Source: CBDBCK01 sp965203345 (GTDB lineage Bacteria; Chloroflexota; Dehalococcoidia; Lucifugimonadales; Lucifugimonadaceae). Taken from it: a stretch of DNA of 5,585 nt. Position 1 is the stretch's first letter, and each line of letters begins with the position of its first letter. Shown here piece by piece: positions 1 through 5,551 of this stretch. The notes under the pieces are model-generated. The model had not been told where the DNA came from, did no database searches, and saw only the letters and a program-made list of their open reading frames with translations. The DNA is taken from NCBI GenBank assembly GCA_965203345.1, contig CBDBCK010000021.1, positions 1 to 5,585 on the forward strand, given 5' to 3'. The position numbers were made by a program, and so were the translations under genes.

Positions 1-304
1 ATCCGTTCTCGTAAACTTGCACGATGTCGTCAACCGTCTGGATTTCTCGCGACAGCATTACGAACATAGACAGGTTCTTCGCGAGCATTGTAATCGTCAC
101 TACGTCCACGCTTTCCAGCAGCCCGGTCTCGTCGAGGTAGTCCAGCACCATGGTAAACATCCGCTCGCCCTCGTGGTCCAGGCTGACGATTGGCTTCAGC
201 TCCGACGTCTTTTTGGTGTCGGATCGTAAAACCTTAGCTACCTCATCCTTCGCGGGCGAGGTTGCTTCTCTCATTTTCTGTAATAACGTATTCTTGTTAG
301 CCAT
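1..304 (-). CDS. terS: Phage terminase small subunit, P27 family (N-terminal part, cut by window edge)
   Basis: Reading leftward from the ATG at 304, 101 codons are open to the window edge with no stop. The protein begins MANKNTLLQKM. After a charged, flexible first 40 residues comes a helical stretch with the pattern LDHEGERMFTMVLDYLDETG, then LLESVDVVTITMLAKN (about residues 42-76). This matches the P27-like small terminase pattern: an acidic helix, a 'GLL..D' turn, then a helix running into the next segment. In that family the small subunit recognises phage DNA and loads the large ATPase/nuclease subunit for packaging into the prohead. The start lies 9 bases after the stop of the 44-residue gene, so the two are probably cotranscribed. 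P27 proteins are usually about 130-170 residues, so a third or more is missing to the left, where the large subunit would be expected. The family call rests on pattern recognition only. Confidence 0.72.
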   Translation of the reverse strand, partial: MANKNTLLQKMREATSPAKDEVAKVLRSDTKKTSELKPIVSLDHEGERMFTMVLDYLDETGLLESVDVVTITMLAKNLSMFVMLSREIQTVDDIVQVYENG

Positions 305-313
305 ATCGTGGGG

Positions 314-448
314 TTACTTTCCTTGGCCTCGGTACTTCTTTTTGTAGTTCTTAGAACGCTTGTGTGATGAGGTCTTGGTCTTAGCATGGACGCCTGGTCG
401 CGAGACGAAGCGCTCCTGCCTTACTGGTGTTGCTATCTTCTTAGCCAT
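314..448 (-). CDS. Small, highly basic phage protein (44 aa), function unknown
   Basis: A 44-codon ORF runs from ATG at 448 to TAA at 316-314. It starts MAKKIATPVRQERF, has a middle motif RPGVHAKTKTSSHK, and ends SKNYKKKYRGQGK. Lysine and arginine make up over a third of the residues, and there is no Cys, no membrane segment and almost no acidic residue. Its ATG shares one base with the TAA of the fibre gene (TAATG), which favours translational coupling, and 9 bases separate it from the terminase gene. Short proteins with a similar 'PGVH-K-K.S..K.SKNYKKKY.GQG' pattern are, as I recall, common beside terminase genes in phages of Bacteroidota, normally annotated as hypothetical. The composition would suit nucleic-acid binding, but that is inference. 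The coupled start, open frame and patterned C-terminus make it likely to be a real gene despite its size. Confidence 0.72.
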   Translation of the reverse strand: MAKKIATPVRQERFVSRPGVHAKTKTSSHKRSKNYKKKYRGQGK

Positions 449-2154
449 TAGTATACGTTAAAGTAAGTGTTCTGATTGTTTTCTATAGTTTCTCGGTCGT
501 TTGACATGGACGAGTCAAAGACTAAAAATTCCTGGAGGTGATGCATGCTCATGCCCGTGCTGTCTGCCCCTAGGTTTGTTTTTGATTGAGCGGGGTTTGA
601 GGTAGTGCTATCGTAATCTTGTACTGAACTCACTATCCTTGGGTTAGACCCTAATGCATTGTGAAATGCACTTTTAACTGTAGAGGAATTTGAAACCCCG
701 TCAATATGTAGCCCAGTGCCTGCTCGCGCTGGACCAGAATTGCTTGCCTGAGTTGCATAGCGAGAATCGTTACTGCTTCCATATCTCCCCCAAGCAAGAA
801 CAGAGTTTTGCTCTGAAACAGTTGTTGTAGATCTTTGCATCACAATAAAATTGTGCGCACTAGAGACTCCGTTTATTGACTCCGCATCAGACAAAGACAT
901 CATTACGCGCCTGGAATCTGCCGTTATGCTAGTTCCCTGAACCTGAGGCTTGCCATTAGAAAAGATTACTGATTGAGATGTGCCGTCATAAATCTGAGGC
1001 ATTAAAGCAGGGTCTGTTTGCGTGAAGGTCTTTGTGCTTGACCCCTGGCTGTACCACTTGGATACAAATCCGTCGTTTGATCCGCAGTGAGTCGCAATGG
1101 CTGAAACATCTAGCTCGTTGAACTCATTAAATCCTATATCAGCATAAGTAGCGCCGTTGTACACCTCCATGCAATACCCCGTGTATGCTGACCTTACCTT
1201 TCTTACGCTCCAGGCTCCCACCGCGTTTGTGTACGTGTCGAGCGGTAAGTCGTAGTTCAACTGACCAATCGTGTAGTAGTTGTTTATATCTGACTCTATT
1301 TCTTCTCTTTGAGAGGACTTGTCGGAACCAAAAATTATAAACTCTTGAACGGGGCGATCCATGGACGACTTCAAAGCATTTACGATAACGCCACCCAGAG
1401 CAGAAGCAGACCCCAGAGGGCCAACGGTCTTTGAGCCAGTGAAGTTGTAGCCGTCATCCCTGCTTATGAACACACTTGAAGTGCTAGAACCGTCAAAATA
1501 GGCGCTTTGAATGACCTCGTGACCTGCTGTTCTCTGATTAACATTAGAGAATCCAGTAGTTACCACATTTACCCTATCGTTGGAACTGTTTGTATGGTAA
1601 TGAGTGGGCTGTCCAGAGGTTCCGCTTCGCATGCCAACCTGAGCTGTGGTGCCGTCGCCTATCATAAATATAGCATCCCCATATCCAGCACCCCCTATGA
1701 CAAAGTAATACGAATAGCCGCCGCTCATATCTTCCGAAAAAGAAGAGTTTGTTAGGGATGGATTAGCGACTACCCCGACCGAGTTTCCAAGCGCTGCCCT
1801 GTCGTTAGAATTTAACGAAGCTATCCCCGTAGAGCTGTCATAAATTCTTGGCTGCTTGGTAGTGTCTGTTTGTGTGAGGTCATATCCGTTCGATGTCTGA
1901 TCATACCAGACCGTCACGTACCCGTCCGTACCAGAGCAGAATTCCTCTAGGGCAGAAACATGAAAGTTCCCATCGGCATCGAATCCTATATCCTTTGTAG
2001 AGTTGTCGCTGGCGCGTCTCACCTCTACGGCGTATCCTGTGTGTCCTGTCCTGAGCCTGCGCAATGAGTAGGCTGCAACAGCATCGGTATACGTGTCGAG
2101 AAAGCGATTAATCGACAAAGCCTTATTAGTAGATACTGATTGATAAAAATTCAT
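448..2154 (-). CDS. Tail fibre/adhesin-like protein with two tandem GH54 (arabinofuranosidase B)-like domains
   Basis: This 568-residue protein consists of two divergent copies of one domain after a short N-terminal lead (1-17). Copy 1 covers about 18-298 and copy 2 about 304-568. Each opens with DTYT.AV.A.S.R..R..YTGY-type sequence, followed by a DIGF motif (55-58; 339-342), a 'D/N-G-(Y/F)-V...WY.Q' motif (77-85; 361-369), 'TQTD...PQIYD'-type sequence (94-106; 378-390), and ends with QEF..F.S....R..IE...N.Y. The order and spacing resemble the catalytic-domain fold of alpha-L-arabinofuranosidase B (GH54, PF09206-like, concanavalin-A-like beta-sandwich), often seen in marine phage structural proteins. 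I see no clear counterpart of the GH54 catalytic glutamate, so carbohydrate binding is likelier than hydrolysis; this is inference. There is no signal peptide or membrane segment. The ATG shares a base with the preceding stop (TAATG), and the C-terminal stop overlaps the next ATG in the same way. It probably acts at the virion tip in host recognition. Confidence 0.72.
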   Translation of the reverse strand: MNFYQSVSTNKALSINRFLDTYTDAVAAYSLRRLRTGHTGYAVEVRRASDNSTKDIGFDADGNFHVSALEEFCSGTDGYVTVWYDQTSNGYDLTQTDTTKQPRIYDSSTGIASLNSNDRAALGNSVGVVANPSLTNSSFSEDMSGGYSYYFVIGGAGYGDAIFMIGDGTTAQVGMRSGTSGQPTHYHTNSSNDRVNVVTTGFSNVNQRTAGHEVIQSAYFDGSSTSSVFISRDDGYNFTGSKTVGPLGSASALGGVIVNALKSSMDRPVQEFIIFGSDKSSQREEIESDINNYYTIGQLNYDLPLDTYTNAVGAWSVRKVRSAYTGYCMEVYNGATYADIGFNEFNELDVSAIATHCGSNDGFVSKWYSQGSSTKTFTQTDPALMPQIYDGTSQSVIFSNGKPQVQGTSITADSRRVMMSLSDAESINGVSSAHNFIVMQRSTTTVSEQNSVLAWGRYGSSNDSRYATQASNSGPARAGTGLHIDGVSNSSTVKSAFHNALGSNPRIVSSVQDYDSTTSNPAQSKTNLGADSTGMSMHHLQEFLVFDSSMSNDRETIENNQNTYFNVY

Positions 2155-4199
2155 TATGGAGCTGCTTCTCGTTCACCAGTCAGTGTATAGACATTTGTAT
2201 CTGTTCGCTTCAGTCCCATGACGGCGTATTGCTGAGCAGTTGTCAATGTCTCTGAGGAGTTTATGGTAACGCCCGTGTCTGCAACAACCCTGACCGCACC
2301 TGCTCCACGCTGCTCTATTACGAATTCTGCGTAGGTGTCATAAGCAGCAGAAGCTGGGACAGTAAGGTCTATCGCTGTGGCCGAGTTGCACACGAGATAT
2401 TTAGTCGTGTGAGAGCTGGAAAGCGTAGTGTCAGCCGTTATGGTCACAACGCCATAAGACGTACCGCTTAGCCCTTGAGGTCCCGTCGGCCCTTGAGGTC
2501 CCGCTGCACTACCTGGAAGTGCCTCAACCTCGAATAAAGCTTGTGTAGCGTAAATAGTTCCAGAAAGGGTAGAAGCGTCGAAATGAAAAACCTCCACATA
2601 ATCGTTTGCAGAAAGCCTGACTACACGAGTAACATTATTGCTGTTTTCGTTTTGGCCGTTGGAGGCACGTATGTACCCATAGCTTTCACCTACAAGGTCT
2701 GTAGTGCCATTAACCCTGAAAAAGGTTGTGGGAGTGATTCTAGCTGAACCAGAATAAAAAGACAAGTTTGCTGTGAGCCTGTAAAGGCCGTCATTAGAAA
2801 CCGTTATTCTATTGTTCGTAGTGTCAGAAGTCAAGCCAGTCCCCTCGCTATCGTCTGCCGTGTTGAACTTTGTCTTTACAGGTGTGGCGCTGGTGAAGTC
2901 TTGTTGGCTCGCGCCTCCTTGAAGGACATCACTGCCCATCTTAAGGCTGAGGTAGTCAATCGTAGTATCCACAGATACCGTAACATCTCCTAGTCCGTTA
3001 GTCGGAGACAATCCAATACCTGACCCAGCTACAATGGATGTAACACCTCCCTCAATCGTTCCTGGCTCCCACTGACTGGCTGCGTTGTCCCACACCAGGG
3101 CTTGACCGTCTGACGGCGATACGGTGCTCGTGTCTACGTCGCTGAGGTCGTCAATGCTAGATGTACTAGTGAAGTCCACAAACGACACAGAGCCTGCTCC
3201 GTCAGTTTGCATAATCTGACCATTAGTACCGTCGGACGTGGGTAGTGTGTATGCGCTGTTCACTCGCACCTCACCGGATTCATCAACCTTGAACACCTCA
3301 GTGTCTGCGCCGTTCTTTACAATCAGCGCCTTGTCCGTCTCGTCATCGTTTTCGTCAAGCTCGATAACCAAGTCACCGTTGCTCTGAATCGTCAAGGGGC
3401 CAGCCGCCTGACCAGTGTTGATTGGACGGATTAGCTTGGTCTGTGCGCCAGCGAAATACAGGTCGCCACCTACCGTAAGGTCTCCAGAGGTAGATGCCGA
3501 CGTGAACAACTGTGAGTCAGCAAGGCTCAAAAAGGTAACACCGTTAACCTCTGAGGAGTTAATTCCATTGCTGGCTAAAAGCGGGAGTGGCGCATTTACC
3601 CACTCTCCCTCGCTCACGTCGTACTTAAGTATCTCTCCTTCGCGAAGCGTACTTACGTTAACATCAGATAGATCCTGGATGCGGGAGTCGAGCTGCGCAT
3701 AAAATGGAGCAGGAGAGCCAGATGTTTTTGGAATGTAGTCCCCTACGCCAGTGGTAGTGTCTTCGGCTTCAATCGCACGCACAAGCACGTTGGCCTCATA
3801 ACCATCCTCGTCGTAGTGCTCAAGGAATAAGTCCAAACCCTTGAGGTGGTAGAGCGTCTGCGAGATGTTGTATTGTTCGGGGTCAGAACCCACAATCAGC
3901 TCTTGTTCTGTCAGCGTGTACAGATCGTTCTGCTGGATAGCCGTAAACACCGTGTCTGCAATCTTAGCAGCCTCCGTGTATGTGTTGGAGTAACAGAATA
4001 CGGAAATCTCAAAGGCACCGTAGTCAGCCGTGTTGAGGTCGTTGATGTCGAAGCTGGATTGCTGGATGATGACTTCTGGGTTTTGCTCACCCTGGAAGCG
4101 AGCGCCCACCGACACCTTAATATGTGAGAGCGTAGAGTCCGCCGCCAGCGCGTCACGGACCACCTCAAACACGGACTTGTGCGCCCTAAGTAAACTCAT
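2154..4199 (-). CDS. Modular tail protein: DUF3168-like tail-completion domain fused to a fibre with C1q-like and collagen-like parts
   Basis: This 681-residue protein is mosaic. Residues about 1-130 (VFEVVRDALAAD..., then FEISVFCYSNTYTEAAKIAD near 63-82) match the pattern of DUF3168/tail-completion proteins, which cap siphovirus tails. Two related linker modules follow: IQDLSDVNVST...L.YD...G.W (174-200) and IDDLSDVDTST...LVWD...SQWEPG (349-380), the kind common in phage fibres. Between them lies a beta-rich, Gly/Asp-rich segment (210-345). Residues about 437-561 look like a C1q/TNF-type jelly-roll (GLYRLTANLSFYSG; NDYVEVFHFDASTLSGTIYA). Residues 567-579 form collagen-like triplets (GPQGPTGPQGLSG). 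Residues 580-681 resemble the 'ITADTTL...TVPASA...VIEQRGAG.V.V....GVTINS' C-terminal domain of many phage tail proteins. The start lies 3 bases after the ninG stop, and the stop overlaps the next ATG. The frame is intact and there is no membrane segment. The fibre-like role is secure, while the DUF3168 assignment is moderate. Confidence 0.75.
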   Translation of the reverse strand: MSLLRAHKSVFEVVRDALAADSTLSHIKVSVGARFQGEQNPEVIIQQSSFDINDLNTADYGAFEISVFCYSNTYTEAAKIADTVFTAIQQNDLYTLTEQELIVGSDPEQYNISQTLYHLKGLDLFLEHYDEDGYEANVLVRAIEAEDTTTGVGDYIPKTSGSPAPFYAQLDSRIQDLSDVNVSTLREGEILKYDVSEGEWVNAPLPLLASNGINSSEVNGVTFLSLADSQLFTSASTSGDLTVGGDLYFAGAQTKLIRPINTGQAAGPLTIQSNGDLVIELDENDDETDKALIVKNGADTEVFKVDESGEVRVNSAYTLPTSDGTNGQIMQTDGAGSVSFVDFTSTSSIDDLSDVDTSTVSPSDGQALVWDNAASQWEPGTIEGGVTSIVAGSGIGLSPTNGLGDVTVSVDTTIDYLSLKMGSDVLQGGASQQDFTSATPVKTKFNTADDSEGTGLTSDTTNNRITVSNDGLYRLTANLSFYSGSARITPTTFFRVNGTTDLVGESYGYIRASNGQNENSNNVTRVVRLSANDYVEVFHFDASTLSGTIYATQALFEVEALPGSAAGPQGPTGPQGLSGTSYGVVTITADTTLSSSHTTKYLVCNSATAIDLTVPASAAYDTYAEFVIEQRGAGAVRVVADTGVTINSSETLTTAQQYAVMGLKRTDTNVYTLTGEREAAP
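2471..2503 (-). repeat. Exact 15-bp direct repeat encoding collagen-like Gly-Pro-Gln triplets
   Basis: The 15-base word GCCCTTGAGGTCCCG occurs at 2471-2485 and again at 2489-2503, an 18-base period. On the minus strand it encodes the GPQG repeats of the collagen-like linker between the C1q-like domain and the C-terminal domain of the 681-residue tail protein. Such in-frame repeats can expand or contract by slippage or recombination, altering linker length. That variability is known for phage collagen-like regions but is not shown here. Confidence 0.85.
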
Positions 4200-4220
4200 T
4201 TTTTAATTTTTTTTTATTCT
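4200..4220 (-). promoter_or_regulatory. A-rich translation initiation region without Shine-Dalgarno (681-residue tail gene)
   Basis: On the minus strand the 21 bases before the ATG at 4199 are A/T except for one G, dominated by A runs, with no GGAGG-like sequence. They include the last codons and TAA of the ninG-like gene (stop 4205-4203). Translation here would depend on an unstructured A-rich leader or on coupling to the upstream gene. Both are typical of Bacteroidota genes, so this is weak evidence for host group. Confidence 0.5.
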
Positions 4221-4709
4221 AACCTTCTTCCTCTTAGCCAACTCCTCACATTGCTCTTTATACCATTCGTACATCTTCCGAAGCTCTGGCATCCCAAACT
4301 TCTTTAGTTGTTTGGAGCGTCGCATTACCTCGGTAGATACGCCTGGGCGCTCCTTATCCAGGGCCTGACCGAACACCCACTGTTCGCCCTGGGAGTAAAG
4401 GTTGCAGCTTATACACTGACACCTTATGTTCCACTCGTGGTCCCAACGTGTATTCATGTGTCGGCGACTGGCGAAGTGCCCAGCCTGCAACTTGGAGACG
4501 TGATCCTCCTTGCCGCAGGTGTAACACTTGGCGAAACCATCTTCGTCAGCAGCGCTCCAGCGAACAAATTTACTACACCACTCGTCCACTTTCTTCTTCA
4601 TTTGAGCATGAGTGTACTTTTTCTCTGCTCTCGGCTTGGTTTTAGACTTCTTGTTCAATTGTTTACTCGATTTTGAATCCGCTCGGTTACTACCTCTCCG
4701 CTTTCTCAT
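4203..4709 (-). CDS. ninG: NinG/Rap-like recombination nuclease (zinc-binding HNH-type)
   Basis: This 168-residue protein has a very basic N-terminus (1-31, many Lys/Arg) followed by the NinG/Rap signature: a CYTCGK zinc knuckle (Cys62, Cys65), LQAGHFASRRHMNTRWD (74-90, with His78 and Arg82/Arg83), then EWNIRCQCISCN (92-103, with Cys97, Cys99, Cys102, Asn103). A C-terminal helical, charged tail follows (LRKMYEWYKEQCEELAKRKK). In lambda, the related ninG product (Rap) is a structure-specific endonuclease that cuts recombination intermediates such as D-loops and Holliday junctions. A similar job is expected here by homology. The length is somewhat shorter than lambda Rap (about 200 residues), as in many phages outside enterobacteria. 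The ATG overlaps the stop of the 64-residue gene by 4 bases (ATGA), and the stop is 3 bases before the tail gene, so it belongs to the same transcript as structural genes. Confidence 0.85.
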   Translation of the reverse strand: MRKRRGSNRADSKSSKQLNKKSKTKPRAEKKYTHAQMKKKVDEWCSKFVRWSAADEDGFAKCYTCGKEDHVSKLQAGHFASRRHMNTRWDHEWNIRCQCISCNLYSQGEQWVFGQALDKERPGVSTEVMRRSKQLKKFGMPELRKMYEWYKEQCEELAKRKKVRIKKN

Positions 4710-4900
4710 GCAAGCCCCTGATCCGTTAGCATAAAGACAACGCTCTCGTCATCCGTCTCCACAACCATCTTGTCGCTATTGTCTACACCATCCAGAACAC
4801 GGATGCTGCACTTGAACTCGCGTGCCATATCAGAGAGCGAACTCTTGAAGCTGTCCCTCTCAGATTTGGTCCAACCCAGACTGTTTACCTGAATCCTCAT
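4706..4900 (-). CDS. Small hypothetical protein (64 aa)
   Basis: This ORF runs from ATG at 4900 to TGA at 4708-4706 and starts MRIQVNSLGWTKSERDSF. The same frame is open upstream to an ATG at 4972, but that start would lie deep in the HNH gene, overlapping it by over 110 bases. The 4900 start leaves a 41-base overlap and gives a compact beta-alpha-beta-like pattern: MRIQVNSLGW, a helix around TKSERDSFKSSLSDMAREF (11-29), then CSIRVLDGVD and DKMVVETDDESVVFML strands. It is mildly acidic at the C-terminus, has one Cys and no membrane segment. It overlaps the HNH gene at its start and ninG at its stop (ATGA), so translational coupling is likely. I do not recognise the family. The secondary-structure pattern and the coupled position argue that it is real. 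Confidence 0.6.
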   Translation of the reverse strand: MRIQVNSLGWTKSERDSFKSSLSDMAREFKCSIRVLDGVDNSDKMVVETDDESVVFMLTDQGLA

Positions 4901-5294
4901 TTCCGTAAAGTTTCTTTCGCATGTACTTGACACAATCTTCGAACGATTCAAACCTAACACCGTTGGCCTCATAAGAGGCCCTTCTCGCGTTACAACTTCT
5001 ACAGCTGCCCACTATGTTGGTCTGATCATACCCGTTGTCGCACCTGTTGAGCGGGATTACGTGGTCCGCTTCCGTGGCTGGGGTGACGTGCCCCAGATGC
5101 AAGCACCACTGGCAAATGGCATCACGGTGCAGCACAGCCTCCCTGGTGGCTCTCCACTGCGGCGTCTTGTAGAAGCCGTTGCTGGCTACCCCCTCGAACG
5201 GCCTCACCAGCCTACCAGAGTCCAGGTCCCTACGGTTGCGCCCTTGCTTTTTTGCTATCCAAGGTTTCTTCCTGGATGTGCGTCTCAAGTTCAT
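4860..5294 (-). CDS. HNH endonuclease
   Basis: From ATG at 5294 this gives 144 residues. A basic N-terminus (LRRTSRKKPWIAKKQGRNRR) is followed by the HNH layout: FYKTPQWRATREAVLHRDA (41-59), CQWC (Cys61, Cys64), EADHVIPL with Asp77-His78, Asn93, then CRSCN (Cys98, Cys101, Asn102). The two Cys pairs form the structural zinc site, and the DH...N...N residues form the beta-beta-alpha metal nuclease core. HNH proteins of this size next to phage terminase genes are known to assist large-terminase cleavage in packaging, so that role is plausible here; a homing-type nuclease is the alternative. The frame extends further to a TTG at 5333, but those 13 extra codons run through two GGGTGAC repeats of the upstream motif cluster, so I prefer the ATG. 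No clear Shine-Dalgarno is visible before it. Its end overlaps the next gene by 41 bases. Confidence 0.83.
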   Translation of the reverse strand: MNLRRTSRKKPWIAKKQGRNRRDLDSGRLVRPFEGVASNGFYKTPQWRATREAVLHRDAICQWCLHLGHVTPATEADHVIPLNRCDNGYDQTNIVGSCRSCNARRASYEANGVRFESFEDCVKYMRKKLYGNEDSGKQSGLDQI

Positions 5295-5298
5295 AAAA

Positions 5299-5306
5299 CA
5301 AATGTA
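5299..5306 (-). promoter_or_regulatory. Candidate Bacteroidota-type -7 promoter element (TACATTTG)
   Basis: On the minus strand TACATTTG fits the TAnnTTTG consensus of Bacteroidota primary-sigma promoters exactly, 4 bases before the ATG at 5294. A TTTTG lies upstream, but the gap of about 24 bases is longer than the usual spacing, and transcription from here would give a nearly leaderless mRNA. An 8-mer with two free positions is easy to meet by chance in A/T-rich sequence, so this is weak. Two GGGTGAC motifs sit between the two candidate elements, where a bound protein could block or recruit polymerase. Confidence 0.28.
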
Positions 5307-5551
5307 GGGTGACGAGGGTGACTTTTTTTTCAAAAGTTTTTCCTAAGTGCAAAAAGCACTCAGATATCTTTTTAAGAAAATTATCTCACCTTCTCACCCA
5401 AACGACCTACATCCCTTGGCCCTGCTGGATTCCTCCTGGGTGAGTATTTGGGTGATGTGGCCTCTTTTATGTCACCCATTTGGCGCTATGTCACCCCCCT
5501 CCCCCCTGATCGGGGTGACGAAAAAACCCCCGAAGGTGACATTTGGGTGAG
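5305..5551. repeat. Cluster of 11 GGGTGA-type motifs in alternating direct pairs
   Basis: Core G(G)GTGA(C/G/T) copies read on the plus strand begin at 5307, 5316, 5438, 5450, 5513, 5535 (GGTGAC only) and 5545. Copies on the minus strand (TCACC(C)) begin at 5386 (TCACCT), 5394, 5472 and 5491. The orientation runs ++, --, ++, --, +++ along the region. Within pairs the start-to-start spacing is 9, 8, 12 and 19 bases. Longer shared words include TTTGGGTGAG (copies at 5394 and 5545) and TATGTCACCC (5468-5477 and 5487-5496). By simple composition far less than one 6-base match would be expected in 250 bases. Possible roles are protein-binding sites (origin iterons, repressor or activator operators) or repeats in the end of a former gene. 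No function can be read from sequence alone. Confidence 0.75.
5346..5360. other. Short perfect hairpin (5-bp stem, A5/T5 loop)
   Basis: AGTGC-AAAAA-GCACT forms a 5-bp perfect stem with a 5-base loop in the A/T-rich leader. Neither strand has a U-tract directly after the stem, so it is not a convincing terminator. On the plus strand a T5 run follows about 10 bases later. It may be chance, or a small operator or transcript structure upstream of the HNH gene. Confidence 0.3.

Noticed and set aside
17..347. Plus-strand ORFs of 70 and 65 codons near the left end
   Set aside because: They lie opposite the P27-like terminase frame and the small basic gene, have no recognisable motifs, and disagree with the direction of the operon.
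4308..4676. Plus-strand ORF of 122 codons opposite ninG
   Set aside because: It is antisense to a gene with clear zinc and HNH-type motifs, and its hydrophobic residues follow from reading the complement of a lysine-rich gene.
4706..4972. 88-residue version of the small hypothetical protein starting at 4972
   Set aside because: It would overlap the HNH gene by more than 110 bases, and its first 24 residues look like out-of-frame translation of the HNH gene; the ATG at 4900 is more economical.
5295..5333. TTG-initiated extension of the HNH endonuclease by 13 residues
   Set aside because: The extension is encoded by the GGGTGAC motif pair and an A run of the upstream region and adds no domain; the ATG at 5294 gives a complete HNH protein.
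5346..5360. Intrinsic terminator at the AGTGC/GCACT hairpin
   Set aside because: The stem is only 5 bp and no U-tract follows directly on either strand.
5502..5532. G/C inverted repeats (CCCC-TGATC-GGGG and CGGGG...CCCCG) as a terminator
   Set aside because: Short stems arising from homopolymer tracts, with no following U-run; more likely a by-product of base composition.
5347..5550. Plus-strand ORF of 67 codons in the motif-rich region
   Set aside because: It is composed of reads through the repeats and C-tracts, opposes the direction of every other gene, and shows no recognisable domain.
5305..5551. CRISPR-like array
   Set aside because: The repeated unit is only 6-10 bases, orientation alternates and spacing is irregular (8-19 bases within pairs), unlike 23-47 base repeats with uniform spacers.
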